Positions 34,304 to 43,370 of a stretch of DNA of 64,000 nucleotides are shown here, piece by piece. Below the pieces are notes generated by a model that was given only the letters and a program-made list of their open reading frames with translations, was not told where the DNA came from and did not search any database. This stretch comes from Alphaproteobacteria bacterium (GTDB lineage: Bacteria; Pseudomonadota; Alphaproteobacteria; Rhizobiales; CAJQND01), in NCBI GenBank assembly GCA_024227565.1, contig JAAEUE010000164.1, positions 1-64,000 of the forward strand, written 5' to 3'. Within the stretch, counting starts at the first letter, position 1; every line of letters begins with the position of its first letter. The translations under genes were made by a program, and so were the position numbers.

Positions 34304-35236
34304 TCAAATCGTTGCGTCGCCCAGTGCAAGAACGCAGAATGCCGCGTAACACGCCAAAAGCACCAGTGCCACGCGCTTGCCGATCCTGATGTGCCAGATC
34401 AAGAATGGCGCCAGCATTAGCGTAATGATCATCATCAGAGGAATGTCGACGGTGAGAAAGCTCCGCGAGACCACCAGTGGACTGATGGAGGCCGTTGCGC
34501 CGATCACCAGCAGAAGATTCAGCATGTTTGAACCAATCACATTGCCGAGGACAATTTCCGTGCGCCCGCGCCATGCTGCTGCGACACTCGCTGCCAATTC
34601 AGGCAGGGACGTTCCAAGAGCCACAATGGTGAGCCCGATGGCTGCCTCCGAGAGGCCAAAATGGAGCGCAACGCCACGCGCGCCTTCGATCAGACAATGG
34701 GCGCCGATGGGCAAGGCGACAATGCCGAACACAAGCAAGCCGGCAATTTTCCAACCACTTAACGGGGCGCCAGCTTCCAGGGTCTCGCCGCCTTCTTCTG
34801 TAGATTTGCGGTAGCTGTAGAACAGCGCCGCGACCAGGCAAGTCAGCAAGACGTAACCTGCCAACCTGCTGATGTAACCGGTAAGAGCAAAGGCTGAGAA
34901 AATGATTGTGGCGGCCAACATCAGACCGTAGTTGCGCCGTAGCTCTTTTCCACCGGTGTCCAGGGAGATGATGAGGGCCGGTATGCCAACGATCAGCAAG
35001 GTGTTCGCAATGTTGCTTCCAACAACATTACCCAATGCGATGTCTGGCGAGCCTGAAAGAGCTGCTTCAAGACTAATGACGAGTTCAGGGGCAGATGTGC
35101 CGAACGCGACAACGGTCATGCTGATGAGCGTGGCGGACAACCCAATCTTTAAGCTGAGCGTAATTGCACCGCGCACAAGGGCATCGCCGCCAACCATTAA
35201 CAGTATGACGCCGGCCAGTGTGTAAAGAGCTGTCAT
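34304..35236 (-). CDS. Calcium/sodium antiporter (CaCA family, YrbG-like)
   Basis: This 310-residue protein has ten spans in two inverted repeats with the alpha motifs VAFGTSAPELVISLEAAL and ALGTSLPELAASVAAAW, each followed by a GSN motif (VVGSNIANTLL, VIGSNMLNLLL). These residues bind Ca2+ and Na+. It is a stand-alone exchanger like E. coli YrbG. Confidence 0.93.
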   Translation of the reverse strand: MTALYTLAGVILLMVGGDALVRGAITLSLKIGLSATLISMTVVAFGTSAPELVISLEAALSGSPDIALGNVVGSNIANTLLIVGIPALIISLDTGGKELRRNYGLMLAATIIFSAFALTGYISRLAGYVLLTCLVAALFYSYRKSTEEGGETLEAGAPLSGWKIAGLLVFGIVALPIGAHCLIEGARGVALHFGLSEAAIGLTIVALGTSLPELAASVAAAWRGRTEIVLGNVIGSNMLNLLLVIGATASISPLVVSRSFLTVDIPLMMIITLMLAPFLIWHIRIGKRVALVLLACYAAFCVLALGDATI

Positions 35237-35268
35237 TTATTGCCTTGATGCATCTTGATCTGAGTTTT

Positions 35269-35736
35269 TCACCATAGCTCCGACTTTGCCACCATGAGCC
35301 AGAAGATGATTAGCGCGCTGCTAAACGCAGGAAGGGCGGTCCACAGCCACAAACGCATGTACCGGTGATAGTCGCCTGGAAGGGCATCCCAACTCGATGC
35401 TGCCCGCGCCATGTTGCGACATTTAATTTGCAACCACGCCACAACAAACCAAAGCAAACTGACGATCGCGTAGAGCGCATAGGCAACAATCAGCCAAGGT
35501 TCGAGAAAACTGTATCCCTTGGCCTGCAGCAGAAGAAATCCAGAAGCCGGTTGAAGGAAGCCGGTTGTGGTGACAACCCACCAATCAACCGCCACCACGG
35601 TCCGCATCACTGCCGCAACGGTTCTGACTTCTTGGGTGGAATGCGCACGCCAGCAATGAATTGAACTGCCGAGGGCGGCACCAAACAGAAGGGTCGATGA
35701 GACGATGTGAACCCATTTGAGGAGGAACGGGTCCAT
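35269..35736 (-). CDS. DUF2269 family integral membrane protein
   Basis: The 155-residue protein has four hydrophobic spans and the DUF2269 pattern: KWVHIVSSTLLFGAALGSSI at the start, VVAVDWWVVTTTGFLQPASG in the middle, VAWLQIKCRNMA later. Its function is unknown. It lies just upstream of the antiporter (32 bases) on the same strand and could be in its operon. Confidence 0.85.
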   Translation of the reverse strand: MDPFLLKWVHIVSSTLLFGAALGSSIHCWRAHSTQEVRTVAAVMRTVVAVDWWVVTTTGFLQPASGFLLLQAKGYSFLEPWLIVAYALYAIVSLLWFVVAWLQIKCRNMARAASSWDALPGDYHRYMRLWLWTALPAFSSALIIFWLMVAKSELW

Positions 35737-35761
35737 TTGGCCAACAGGCGTGGGCTAACGA

Positions 35762-36103
35762 TCAAGCGCTGGCAGGTGCCGCGACCTCAATACCGTTCTC
35801 GCCCATGTGGGATTGCAACTCGCCGTTCTGGAACATCTCAGTGAGAATATCACAGCCACCGACGAATTCGCCCTTCACATAGAGCTGAGGAATGGTGGGC
35901 CAGTCGGAGAATTCCTTGATGCCGTTTCTTAAAGCATCTGATTCCAGGACGTTCACACCGGCGTATTCAACACCCATGTAATCGAGAATTTGGGTCACAC
36001 GCCCGGAAAATCCGCACTGGGGAAACTGCGGTGTGCCTTTCATGAAAAGCACAACGTCGTTGGCCTTCACTGTGTCATTAATCCACTTGTTCACATCGGT
36101 CAT
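35762..36103 (-). CDS. grxD: Monothiol glutaredoxin, Grx4 family
   Basis: The 113-residue protein has the CGFS active site (C30) in [12 protein letters not shown] and the glutathione-binding segments [20 protein letters not shown]. Grx4 proteins carry a [2Fe-2S] cluster, alone or with BolA partners. A BolA-family gene lies 153 bases upstream on the same strand, which fits a functional pair in iron-sulfur trafficking. Confidence 0.95.
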   Translation of the reverse strand: MTDVNKWINDTVKANDVVLFMKGTPQFPQCGFSGRVTQILDYMGVEYAGVNVLESDALRNGIKEFSDWPTIPQLYVKGEFVGGCDILTEMFQNGELQSHMGENGIEVAAPASA

Positions 36104-36256
36104 ATGAATTCCCTCTCGGTCAATCCGAATTTATAAACGTGCGTGCGCGCCTACAGACGCCCGAACGACCGGCGCACTCTTTGTGGCGTTCATTTAGTGC
36201 CTTGCACACGATTATTCCAGTCTATCAGGCAGGTTTTGTTGAATTGATGCGTGCCT

Positions 36257-36493
36257 TCAACTCTCAGGCGCTGAAGTTTGCAAGGCGAGGGCGTGAAGTT
36301 CACCGCCCATCTTGCCCTTCAAAGCTTTGTAAACAAGCTGATGCTGCTGCACACGGCTCTTGCCTGTAAAGGCCGAGGAGACGATGTTCGCCGCATAATG
36401 GTCGCCATCATCGGCCAGTGCCCTAATCTCGATCGTGGCGTCGGGAAACGCCTCCTTCATCATGGCTTCAATGTCAGTGGCGCTCATGGGCAT
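36257..36493 (-). CDS. BolA/IbaG family iron-sulfur cluster factor
   Basis: The 78-residue protein has the BolA fold: DIEAMMKEAFPDATIEIRAL, then GDHYAANIVSSAFTGKSRVQ, and the histidine-containing QHQLVYKALKG. Length and sequence match the IbaG-like group. It precedes grxD and follows purL, all on the minus strand. It probably forms a cluster-bridged dimer with Grx4. Confidence 0.92.
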   Translation of the reverse strand: MPMSATDIEAMMKEAFPDATIEIRALADDGDHYAANIVSSAFTGKSRVQQHQLVYKALKGKMGGELHALALQTSAPES

Positions 36494-36519
36494 AGGTGTT
36501 GTCTCCCTTGGGGTTGCGC

Positions 36520-38748
36520 CTAAATGGCAAGCTCTCCGGCCATATAGGTCGGCAGCCAGTGCTGGTGGCGTTCCTGCATGTCTGCAACAGATATGGCGGC
36601 GCTGCCTTCAATCGTCAAATCGGACCCGCCGGTTATGCCGAGCCGGGTGGCAAAAAGAGCACTGTTGTGGGCCTTTGCGATAATTTGATCAGAAATCGAA
36701 TCAGCACAGACCATCACGTAGAAGCCCTGATCCTCGCCAAACAAACTGGCGTGTTCGGGGATATCTGCAAAAGCCAGTGACACAGATGCACCCGTGCCGG
36801 ACGCCATGGCCATTTCCGCCAAACAAATGGCCAACCCGCCATCGGAAACATCATGCACCGCTGAAAGTTGATCATCAACGATGAGGCCGCGGACAAAATC
36901 TCCCACCTTGCGCTCATTCTCGAGAGCCACATGGGGCGGCGGGCCGTCTTCGCGGCCCAAGACTTCGCGCAGGTAGAGCGACTGCCCGAGGTGGCCGGCG
37001 GGGGCTTCTGCGCCAATCAGAAGGATTGCATCGCCGTCTTGCTTGAATTTCATCGTGGTCATCTTGGACAAATCAGGCAACAGCCCTACACCCGCAATGG
37101 CCGGAGTTGGCAGGATCGCCTCACCATTGGTCTCGTTGTAGAGCGAGACATTTCCTGAAACCACCGGGAACTCGAGGATCCGGCAAGCTTCGCCAATGCC
37201 TTCGATTGCGCGCACCAGAGTGCCCATGATCTCTGGGCGTTCCGGATTGCCGAAATTCAGATTGTCTGTGATCGCAATCGGTTCTGCACCAACACACGTA
37301 AGATTGCGCCAAACTTCTGCGACAGCTTGCTTGCCGCCTTCAAACGGATCGGCCTCCACGTAGCGCGGCGTGACGTCCGCGCAGACCGCAAGGCCTTTGT
37401 GTGGCGCCCCTTCAACCCGCAGCACGGCGGCGTCGCCGCCTGGAATTTGCGCCGTGTTGGATTGGATCAAATGATCATACTGCTCCCATACCCAACGTCT
37501 CGAACACAGGTCCGGCGACCCGATGAGGGTGAGCAGTGCATCTGCCACGTCGTTCGGTGGGGGGACATCCTGGTGACCGAGGGCAGGGCGCAGGGTGGGT
37601 GCAACCCAAGGCCTGTCATATTCAGGAGCCTCGTCGCCCAGATCCTTGATGGGAAGGTCGGCAACCTGTTCGCCCTCGTGGAAGATGCGGAATCTCAAGG
37701 TGTCGGTGGTCTTGCCCACTATGGCAAAATCCAATCCCCACTTGGTGAAGATTGCTTGCGCCTCGTTCTCTAGTTCCGGCTTCAGCACCATGAGCATGCG
37801 CTCCTGGCTTTCCGAGAGCATCATCTCATAGGCGCTCATCCGTTCCTCGCGGCAGGGCACCTTGTCGAGATCCAGATCGATGCCCAGAGAACCCTTTGCG
37901 CCCATCTCGACGGCAGAGCAGGTGAGGCCGGCAGCCCCCATGTCCTGAATCGCGATCACCGCGCCAGATGCCATCAGCTCAAGGCAGGCTTCCAAAAGGC
38001 ACTTCTCGGTGAACGGGTCGCCTACCTGAACAGTGGGACGCTTTTCTTCTGAATCATCGGCAAATTCCTGGCTGGCCATTGAGGCGCCGTGAATGCCATC
38101 CCGTCCGGTCTTGGCGCCAAGATAGACTACCGGCAGTCCGACGCCCTTGGCCTCAGACAGAAAGATTTTGTCGGCATCCGCCAAGCCCAACGCGAAGGCG
38201 TTGACCAGGATATTGCCGTTGTAGCGCGGGTGAAAGTTCACCTCTCCGCCCACCGTCGGCACGCCGAACGAGTTGCCGTAGCCACCAACGCCCGCCACCA
38301 CGCCGGAGACCAGATGGCGGGTCTTGGGGTGGTCAGGCGATCCAAAGCGCAGAGCGTTCATGGCTGCTATGGGCCTTGCACCCATGGTGAACACATCGCG
38401 CAGAATGCCGCCAACACCGGTTGCAGCGCCCTGGTAGGGTTCAATGAAAGAGGGGTGGTTGTGGCTCTCCATCTTGAAAATCGCGGCCTGGCCGTCGCCA
38501 ATATCGATGACGCCGGCGTTTTCGCCCGGACCCAGGATCACCCGGTCGCCGGTGGTCGGCAATGTGCGGAGCCACTTTTTGGAAGATTTATAGGAACAAT
38601 GCTCGTTCCACATGGCCGAAAAGATGCCCAGCTCGGTTAGGGTGGGCGTGCGCCCGATCAGCTCAAGGATGCGCTCATACTCGTCCGGTTTCAGACCGTG
38701 TTCGGCCACCAGTTCGGGTGTGATCTCAATATCGTTGGGAATGGACAT
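36520..38748 (-). CDS. purL: Phosphoribosylformylglycinamidine synthase, PurL subunit
   Basis: The 742-residue ATP-dependent catalytic subunit of the fourth purine step works with PurQ and PurS. Start at [13 protein letters not shown] (38748). Segments such as [20 protein letters not shown]-like [30 protein letters not shown] and [17 protein letters not shown] belong to the two AIRS domains. It lacks the fused glutaminase of the long form, in agreement with separate purQ and purS. An unrelated mscS-type gene on the other strand separates it from purQ. Confidence 0.96.
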   Translation of the reverse strand: MSIPNDIEITPELVAEHGLKPDEYERILELIGRTPTLTELGIFSAMWNEHCSYKSSKKWLRTLPTTGDRVILGPGENAGVIDIGDGQAAIFKMESHNHPSFIEPYQGAATGVGGILRDVFTMGARPIAAMNALRFGSPDHPKTRHLVSGVVAGVGGYGNSFGVPTVGGEVNFHPRYNGNILVNAFALGLADADKIFLSEAKGVGLPVVYLGAKTGRDGIHGASMASQEFADDSEEKRPTVQVGDPFTEKCLLEACLELMASGAVIAIQDMGAAGLTCSAVEMGAKGSLGIDLDLDKVPCREERMSAYEMMLSESQERMLMVLKPELENEAQAIFTKWGLDFAIVGKTTDTLRFRIFHEGEQVADLPIKDLGDEAPEYDRPWVAPTLRPALGHQDVPPPNDVADALLTLIGSPDLCSRRWVWEQYDHLIQSNTAQIPGGDAAVLRVEGAPHKGLAVCADVTPRYVEADPFEGGKQAVAEVWRNLTCVGAEPIAITDNLNFGNPERPEIMGTLVRAIEGIGEACRILEFPVVSGNVSLYNETNGEAILPTPAIAGVGLLPDLSKMTTMKFKQDGDAILLIGAEAPAGHLGQSLYLREVLGREDGPPPHVALENERKVGDFVRGLIVDDQLSAVHDVSDGGLAICLAEMAMASGTGASVSLAFADIPEHASLFGEDQGFYVMVCADSISDQIIAKAHNSALFATRLGITGGSDLTIEGSAAISVADMQERHQHWLPTYMAGELAI

Positions 38749-38903
38749 AGGCAGCCGTTGAGCAGACTTTGTGTGGGAGGGACCAAGCGCGGCCAAACTG
38801 CACTGAGTCCGCCCCTATCACAAGCGCTTGCGTGTCATCTTGTGTTGAAAAGCCTGCCGTAAACGCGTTGAATGGCGCCACAAAAAGGCGGAAGGGAACG
38901 GCC

Positions 38904-41231
38904 ATGCCAACAGCACGCGAATTTGCAGTGCAATTGATCGATCGTGCACGCGCGATTCTGGCCCTTTGGGTGGTGTGTGCGGTTGCCGGTTTTTGCCTGC
39001 AAGGCGCCGGACCGGCCTATGGACAAACCGAGGCTGCGCCTGCGGTTAAGGCGCTGGAGCCGTTTCTTGAAAAGGCCAGGAAGTCCGGTGCCACGGTCAT
39101 CGTGGTTGACCCAAAGTCTGCCACGCAGGTCGCCAAAGAAAAGGCGGCTGAAAAGTTTGACCCTCTTGCCATGCTCAACCGGGCTCAGTTCCGCTTCCGG
39201 CTTGTGCTGCAGAGCGCCGGGCGGTTTATCCACAACATTGGCAATGCGCTGGCGAAAGTCAGCACAGATGGCAATCTTTACTGGCTGCTCTGGGCCTTGG
39301 GCGTCAGCATCCTGTCGCTGGTGGTGGGGCGGTTTTTGGGGGCGAGGCTGAACATTTGGGCGCGCGACACGTTCGCCGACAGCTTTGTGAGTGAGCCAAA
39401 AGAGCGCTCAACGAAAATCAAATACCTCCTGTTCCGTTCTATCGTAATGATCCTCACTGCCACGGTTGCGAGTGCCTTCGCAGCGTTTGTGGTTTGGGTC
39501 ATTGCCTACAATTACCGTGAAACCCTTGTGACGGGCTTCACTGTTGTGGGTGTGTTCTTTGCGGTTCGTGTCACCCGCGCCGTCATGTTCAACATCATTG
39601 TGCCGGACGTTCCGAATTACCGGCTTTTCAATTTCGAGGATGAAACGGCACAATCCTTCTATCGGGCGCTCATCGGCATCATGTCCGTGGCGGCGGCCAT
39701 GCTTGGCATCTGTCTGTGGATGGAGGCGCTTGGCCTGGATCTCAATTCCCACAAGCTGGCGCTCATCATTGCCGGTGCGCTCATCATCATCATGTTCATC
39801 GGCCTGTATGTGCGTTACCGCACGGCACTAACCCAAGTAATTCTGGGGCCCGGTGTGCATGGCTATTACCCCTTGTGGCGCAGGGCCATCTCGAAGATCT
39901 GGCTCCCCGGCACGATCATCTATCTGGTGAGCGCCTATTGCGTGGCCGTCATCCGGCTGCTGCTTGATCTGCCGAGTGCCAACGGACTTGTGTTCGGCCC
40001 TCTGCTGGTGGCGGTCGTTGTGCTTGCTCTCTTTGGGGTAGGATTGATCATCATCGACTGGTACTTCGATCCGCGCCCGGCTCAGGAACAAAAGAGCGGC
40101 GAGCAGGCGGCGGAGATCGAATTGGTTGAAGGGGAGATTGTTGCAGCCGACGAAGAGGCGGCTGAAGCCCATCTGGAGGAAGATTATAATTTAGGTCTGC
40201 GTCCCATCTTCAAGCGACTGGTGGAACGTGGTTACGCCATTCTGCTGACCTTCGCTGGGATTGGCGTCATCATGGAGCTTTGGGGCTTTGACTTTGAGAA
40301 CCAGGCCAATCCGGCTCTGAATTTCCTTGATATCATTCTGGTGAGTTTTGCAGGTTACATGGCCTATCAGGCGGTGAAAATCTGGACCGACTACCAGATT
40401 GCCATGGAAGAACCTGTGCCCGCCCATGGCGGAGACGGCGGCGAAGCGGAGATGGGCGTGGGCCAATCGCGTTTGGCGACGCTTCTGCCGATCTTCCGGA
40501 ACTTCCTGTTGATCACCATTGTGACCATTGCAGGCATGATTGTGTTGGCTGAAATGGGGGTCGATATCGCTCCGCTGTTTGCGGGCGCCGGTGTTATCGG
40601 CCTGGCCGTTGGTTTTGGGGCTCAAACACTCATTCGGGATGTCTTCTCCGGAGCCTTCTTCCTCATGGATGACGCGTTCCGCAAGGGCGAGTACATCGAT
40701 CTTGGTGAGGTGAAGGGCACCGTGGAGAAGATCTCGATCCGCTCGTTCCAATTGCGCCACCACAATGGGCCGTTGAACACGGTGCCGTTTGGCGAAATCC
40801 GCTTCCTCAAAAACTTCTCCCGCGATTGGGTGATGATGAAGCTGAAGCTTCGCGTGACCTACGACACGGATGTGGAAAAGGTTCGCAAACTGGTCAAGAA
40901 GCTCGGTCAGGAACTTTTGGAGCACCCGGAAATCGGTCCCATGTTTTTGCAACCACTGAAATCTCAAGGGGTCTATGCCATGGAAGACAGTGCGATGATC
41001 ATCCGGGTGAAGTTCATGACGAAGCCGGGCGATCAATTCATGACCCGCAAGTTCGTCTATGCGCGCATCCAGGAATTGTTTGAACAGAACGGCATCAAGT
41101 TTGCCCATCGCCAGGTGACGGTCCGGATCGCTGAAGAAGACCAAGACCGGCCCGAGGACGAAAAGCGAAAGGCCGCAACCGGTGCGGCGCAAGCGGCTTT
41201 GGACGACGGACAGCAGCCGGCGCCAACCTGA
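38904..41231 (+). CDS. Large MscS-family mechanosensitive channel
   Basis: This 775-residue membrane protein has a signal-like N-terminus (ILALWVVCAVAGFCL), a short periplasmic part, about ten spans, and a C-terminal MscS core (about 560-735). The pore helix region is GAGVIGLAVGFGAQTLIRDV; the beta domain reads DAFRKGEYIDLGEVKGTVEK and HHNGPLNTVPFGEI. GGAAGGGAA precedes the ATG at 38904. Such channels release solutes on osmotic down-shock. It is divergent from purL and convergent with purQ. Confidence 0.92.
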   Translation: MPTAREFAVQLIDRARAILALWVVCAVAGFCLQGAGPAYGQTEAAPAVKALEPFLEKARKSGATVIVVDPKSATQVAKEKAAEKFDPLAMLNRAQFRFRLVLQSAGRFIHNIGNALAKVSTDGNLYWLLWALGVSILSLVVGRFLGARLNIWARDTFADSFVSEPKERSTKIKYLLFRSIVMILTATVASAFAAFVVWVIAYNYRETLVTGFTVVGVFFAVRVTRAVMFNIIVPDVPNYRLFNFEDETAQSFYRALIGIMSVAAAMLGICLWMEALGLDLNSHKLALIIAGALIIIMFIGLYVRYRTALTQVILGPGVHGYYPLWRRAISKIWLPGTIIYLVSAYCVAVIRLLLDLPSANGLVFGPLLVAVVVLALFGVGLIIIDWYFDPRPAQEQKSGEQAAEIELVEGEIVAADEEAAEAHLEEDYNLGLRPIFKRLVERGYAILLTFAGIGVIMELWGFDFENQANPALNFLDIILVSFAGYMAYQAVKIWTDYQIAMEEPVPAHGGDGGEAEMGVGQSRLATLLPIFRNFLLITIVTIAGMIVLAEMGVDIAPLFAGAGVIGLAVGFGAQTLIRDVFSGAFFLMDDAFRKGEYIDLGEVKGTVEKISIRSFQLRHHNGPLNTVPFGEIRFLKNFSRDWVMMKLKLRVTYDTDVEKVRKLVKKLGQELLEHPEIGPMFLQPLKSQGVYAMEDSAMIIRVKFMTKPGDQFMTRKFVYARIQELFEQNGIKFAHRQVTVRIAEEDQDRPEDEKRKAATGAAQAALDDGQQPAPT

Positions 41232-41292
41232 GGTTAGGCGCGGGCAGGAGCGGGTCGAGACGCGGCGCGGCGTTCACATTCCCGTCCGTCAA

Positions 41293-41955
41293 TCAGGCTG
41301 CTGCCAGCCCCTCAAACAGCGGCCAGCAGTCTGTCCGGCCATGCATCGCTTCGATCATGTTTTCCGGATGTGGCATGAGACCGATGACATTGCCCTGGCG
41401 GTTGACCACGCCTGCAATATCGTTCACCGCGCCATTGGGATTGGTGCCCTCCACATAGCGGAACACCACACGGCCCTCATCTTCGAGCTGCTTGAGTTTA
41501 TCGTCGCTGGCAAAATAGTTGCCGTCGCCATGGGCGACAGGGCAGGAGACGACATCGCCCTTGTTCAATGACGATGTGAAAAAGGTGGTGTTGTTCTCAA
41601 TCCGCAGCCGCACTTCGCGGCAGACGAATTTCAAATGAGCGTTGCGCATGAGCGCGCCGGGCAACAGTTCGGTTTCCACGAGAATCTGAAAGCCGTTGCA
41701 CACGCCCAGAACCTTCACGCCACGCTTGGCCGCGCGGATGATCTCGGCCATGACCGGCGAGCGGCCTGCAATGGCGCCGCAGCGCAGATAGTCACCGTAG
41801 GAAAAGCCGCCGGGGATGACGATCAGATCCACATCCGGCAGCTCTGTCTCTGTGTGCCAGATGGACAGCGGCACGATGCCCGTTCCAGCCTCGAGAGCCA
41901 TCATCATGTCGCGTTGGCGATTGATGCCGGGGAAGAGGACGACGGCCGACTTCAT
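41293..41955 (-). CDS. purQ: Phosphoribosylformylglycinamidine synthase, PurQ glutaminase subunit
   Basis: This 220-residue class I glutaminase supplies ammonia to PurL. The nucleophile cysteine is in [13 protein letters not shown]; the His-x-Glu pair is in [11 protein letters not shown]. Its start directly follows the purS stop, so the two are co-translated. Confidence 0.97.
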   Translation of the reverse strand: MKSAVVLFPGINRQRDMMMALEAGTGIVPLSIWHTETELPDVDLIVIPGGFSYGDYLRCGAIAGRSPVMAEIIRAAKRGVKVLGVCNGFQILVETELLPGALMRNAHLKFVCREVRLRIENNTTFFTSSLNKGDVVSCPVAHGDGNYFASDDKLKQLEDEGRVVFRYVEGTNPNGAVNDIAGVVNRQGNVIGLMPHPENMIEAMHGRTDCWPLFEGLAAA

Positions 41956-42204
41956 TCAGCTGACCTCGATTTCATAGTTCTCGATCACCGTATTGGCGAG
42001 CAGCTTGTCGCACATGGCGGTCACGGAAGTCTCTGCGGCGGCTTTGTCGCCTGCATCCACGTCCAGCTCGAAATACCGGCCTTGCCGAACGCCGCTCACT
42101 CCGTCAAAGCCCAGGCTGTCGAGAGCGTGTTCAATGGCCTTGCCCTGGGGATCCAGAACACCATTCTTGAGGGTTACTTTCACCCTGGCCTTCATTGTCG
42201 GCAT
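41956..42204 (-). CDS. purS: Phosphoribosylformylglycinamidine synthase, PurS subunit
   Basis: The 82-residue PurS bridges PurL and PurQ. Sequence KARVKVTLKNGVLDPQGKAI and VRQGRYFELDVDA are typical. The start MPTMKARV at 42204 is 11 bases after the purC stop; a second ATG three codons on is possible. The order purC-purS-purQ is common in this class. Confidence 0.95.
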   Translation of the reverse strand: MPTMKARVKVTLKNGVLDPQGKAIEHALDSLGFDGVSGVRQGRYFELDVDAGDKAAAETSVTAMCDKLLANTVIENYEIEVS

Positions 42205-42215
42205 TTTTAGAGACC

Positions 42216-43022
42216 CTATTTCTTCTCGCCCGAATTGGCGGCTTCTGCCCGGTCTGACTTCACCAGAACCGGCTTGCCGCCCTTCTGGGGCTCGCTCTTG
42301 TTGAGAATGCCGAGGCGGCTGGCGACTTCCTGATAGGCTTCCACGAGCCCGCCCAAATCGCGGCGGAAACGGTCTTTGTCCAGCTTGTCGTCGGTTTTCA
42401 TGTCCCACAACCGGCAGGTGTCGGGGCTCACTTCATCAGCCAGCACGGTGCGCACCATATCGTTTTCGTAATGGCGGCCGAACTCCAGCTTGAAATCAAC
42501 CAACCTGATGCCGACGGCGGCAAACAGTCCGGAGAGGAAATCGTTGGTGCGAAGAGCCATGGCCATGATGTCGTCCATCTCCTGGGGACCGGCCCAGTTG
42601 AACGCTGCAATATGCTCCTCGGTGATCAGCGGATCGCCCAGTTCATCTGATTTGTAGCAGAATTCGACGATGGCGCGGGGCAACTGCGTGCCTTCATCAA
42701 TGCCAAGACGCTTGGCCATGGTGCCTGCGGCGATGTTGCGAACAATAACTTCTACCGGGATGATCTCGACCTGGCGCACCAACTGTTCGCGCATATTGAG
42801 ACGCTTGATGAAGTGGGTTGGAATGCCGATCCCACCGAGACGCTCAAAGATGAACTCTGAAATTCGGTTGTTCAGAACGCCTTTGCCATCAATGACTTCG
42901 CGTTTTTGCGCGTTAAACGCGGTCGCGTCATCCTTGAAGTACTGAATGATCGTGCCCGGTTCGGGGCCTTCATAGAGAATTTTGGCTTTGCCTTCGTAGA
43001 TCTGGCGGCGTCTTCGGGACAT
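42216..43022 (-). CDS. purC: SAICAR synthase (phosphoribosylaminoimidazole-succinocarboxamide synthase)
   Basis: The 268-residue enzyme joins aspartate to CAIR. The N-terminus reads [20 protein letters not shown]; the signature [10 protein letters not shown] and [13 protein letters not shown] motifs are intact. The last 20 residues form a Lys-rich tail not typical of shorter members. It is the first gene of the purC-purS-purQ operon. Confidence 0.96.
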   Translation of the reverse strand: MSRRRRQIYEGKAKILYEGPEPGTIIQYFKDDATAFNAQKREVIDGKGVLNNRISEFIFERLGGIGIPTHFIKRLNMREQLVRQVEIIPVEVIVRNIAAGTMAKRLGIDEGTQLPRAIVEFCYKSDELGDPLITEEHIAAFNWAGPQEMDDIMAMALRTNDFLSGLFAAVGIRLVDFKLEFGRHYENDMVRTVLADEVSPDTCRLWDMKTDDKLDKDRFRRDLGGLVEAYQEVASRLGILNKSEPQKGGKPVLVKSDRAEAANSGEKK

Positions 43023-43370
43023 TGTAATGCCTTTTCCTGTAACGGGAGGCTGGTGTAGGGAAATTTCGTCTTGTGGGGAATGCGGCCTCAGGCCACCGCC
43101 TGCAGCCGATTCGTGTCCAGCCTTAATGCGAACCCTACTTTAAAGCCAGATCGCATACAATCAAAGCACGCTGAATGTGTGTAACTATCAACAAAACCTT
43201 CGCGAAAATGATGTTTCAACTTCTCAGGTTGCACCCGCATACACCCAAACTGGTAGGTCGCCCGCTGAAACCGTGATTCCTGTGTGGGTGCAAGGAGTTG
43301 TAAGGGATTTTGCTGTAGTTTTTGACATAGCCGTACGCCACCGGGGCGGCGAATCTTGTTGGAGTTCATT
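43023..43370. other. Divergent intergenic region, purC and sensor kinase
   Basis: This 348-base gap between divergent starts presumably holds the promoters for both genes. I see no convincing gene, operator or RNA structure. A 65-codon frame at 43177 has no ribosome-binding site of note and no recognised product. Confidence 0.5.

Noticed and set aside
40191-41192. 333-codon frame antisense to the mechanosensitive channel
   Set aside because: Mirror of the MscS core; no domain or signal visible.
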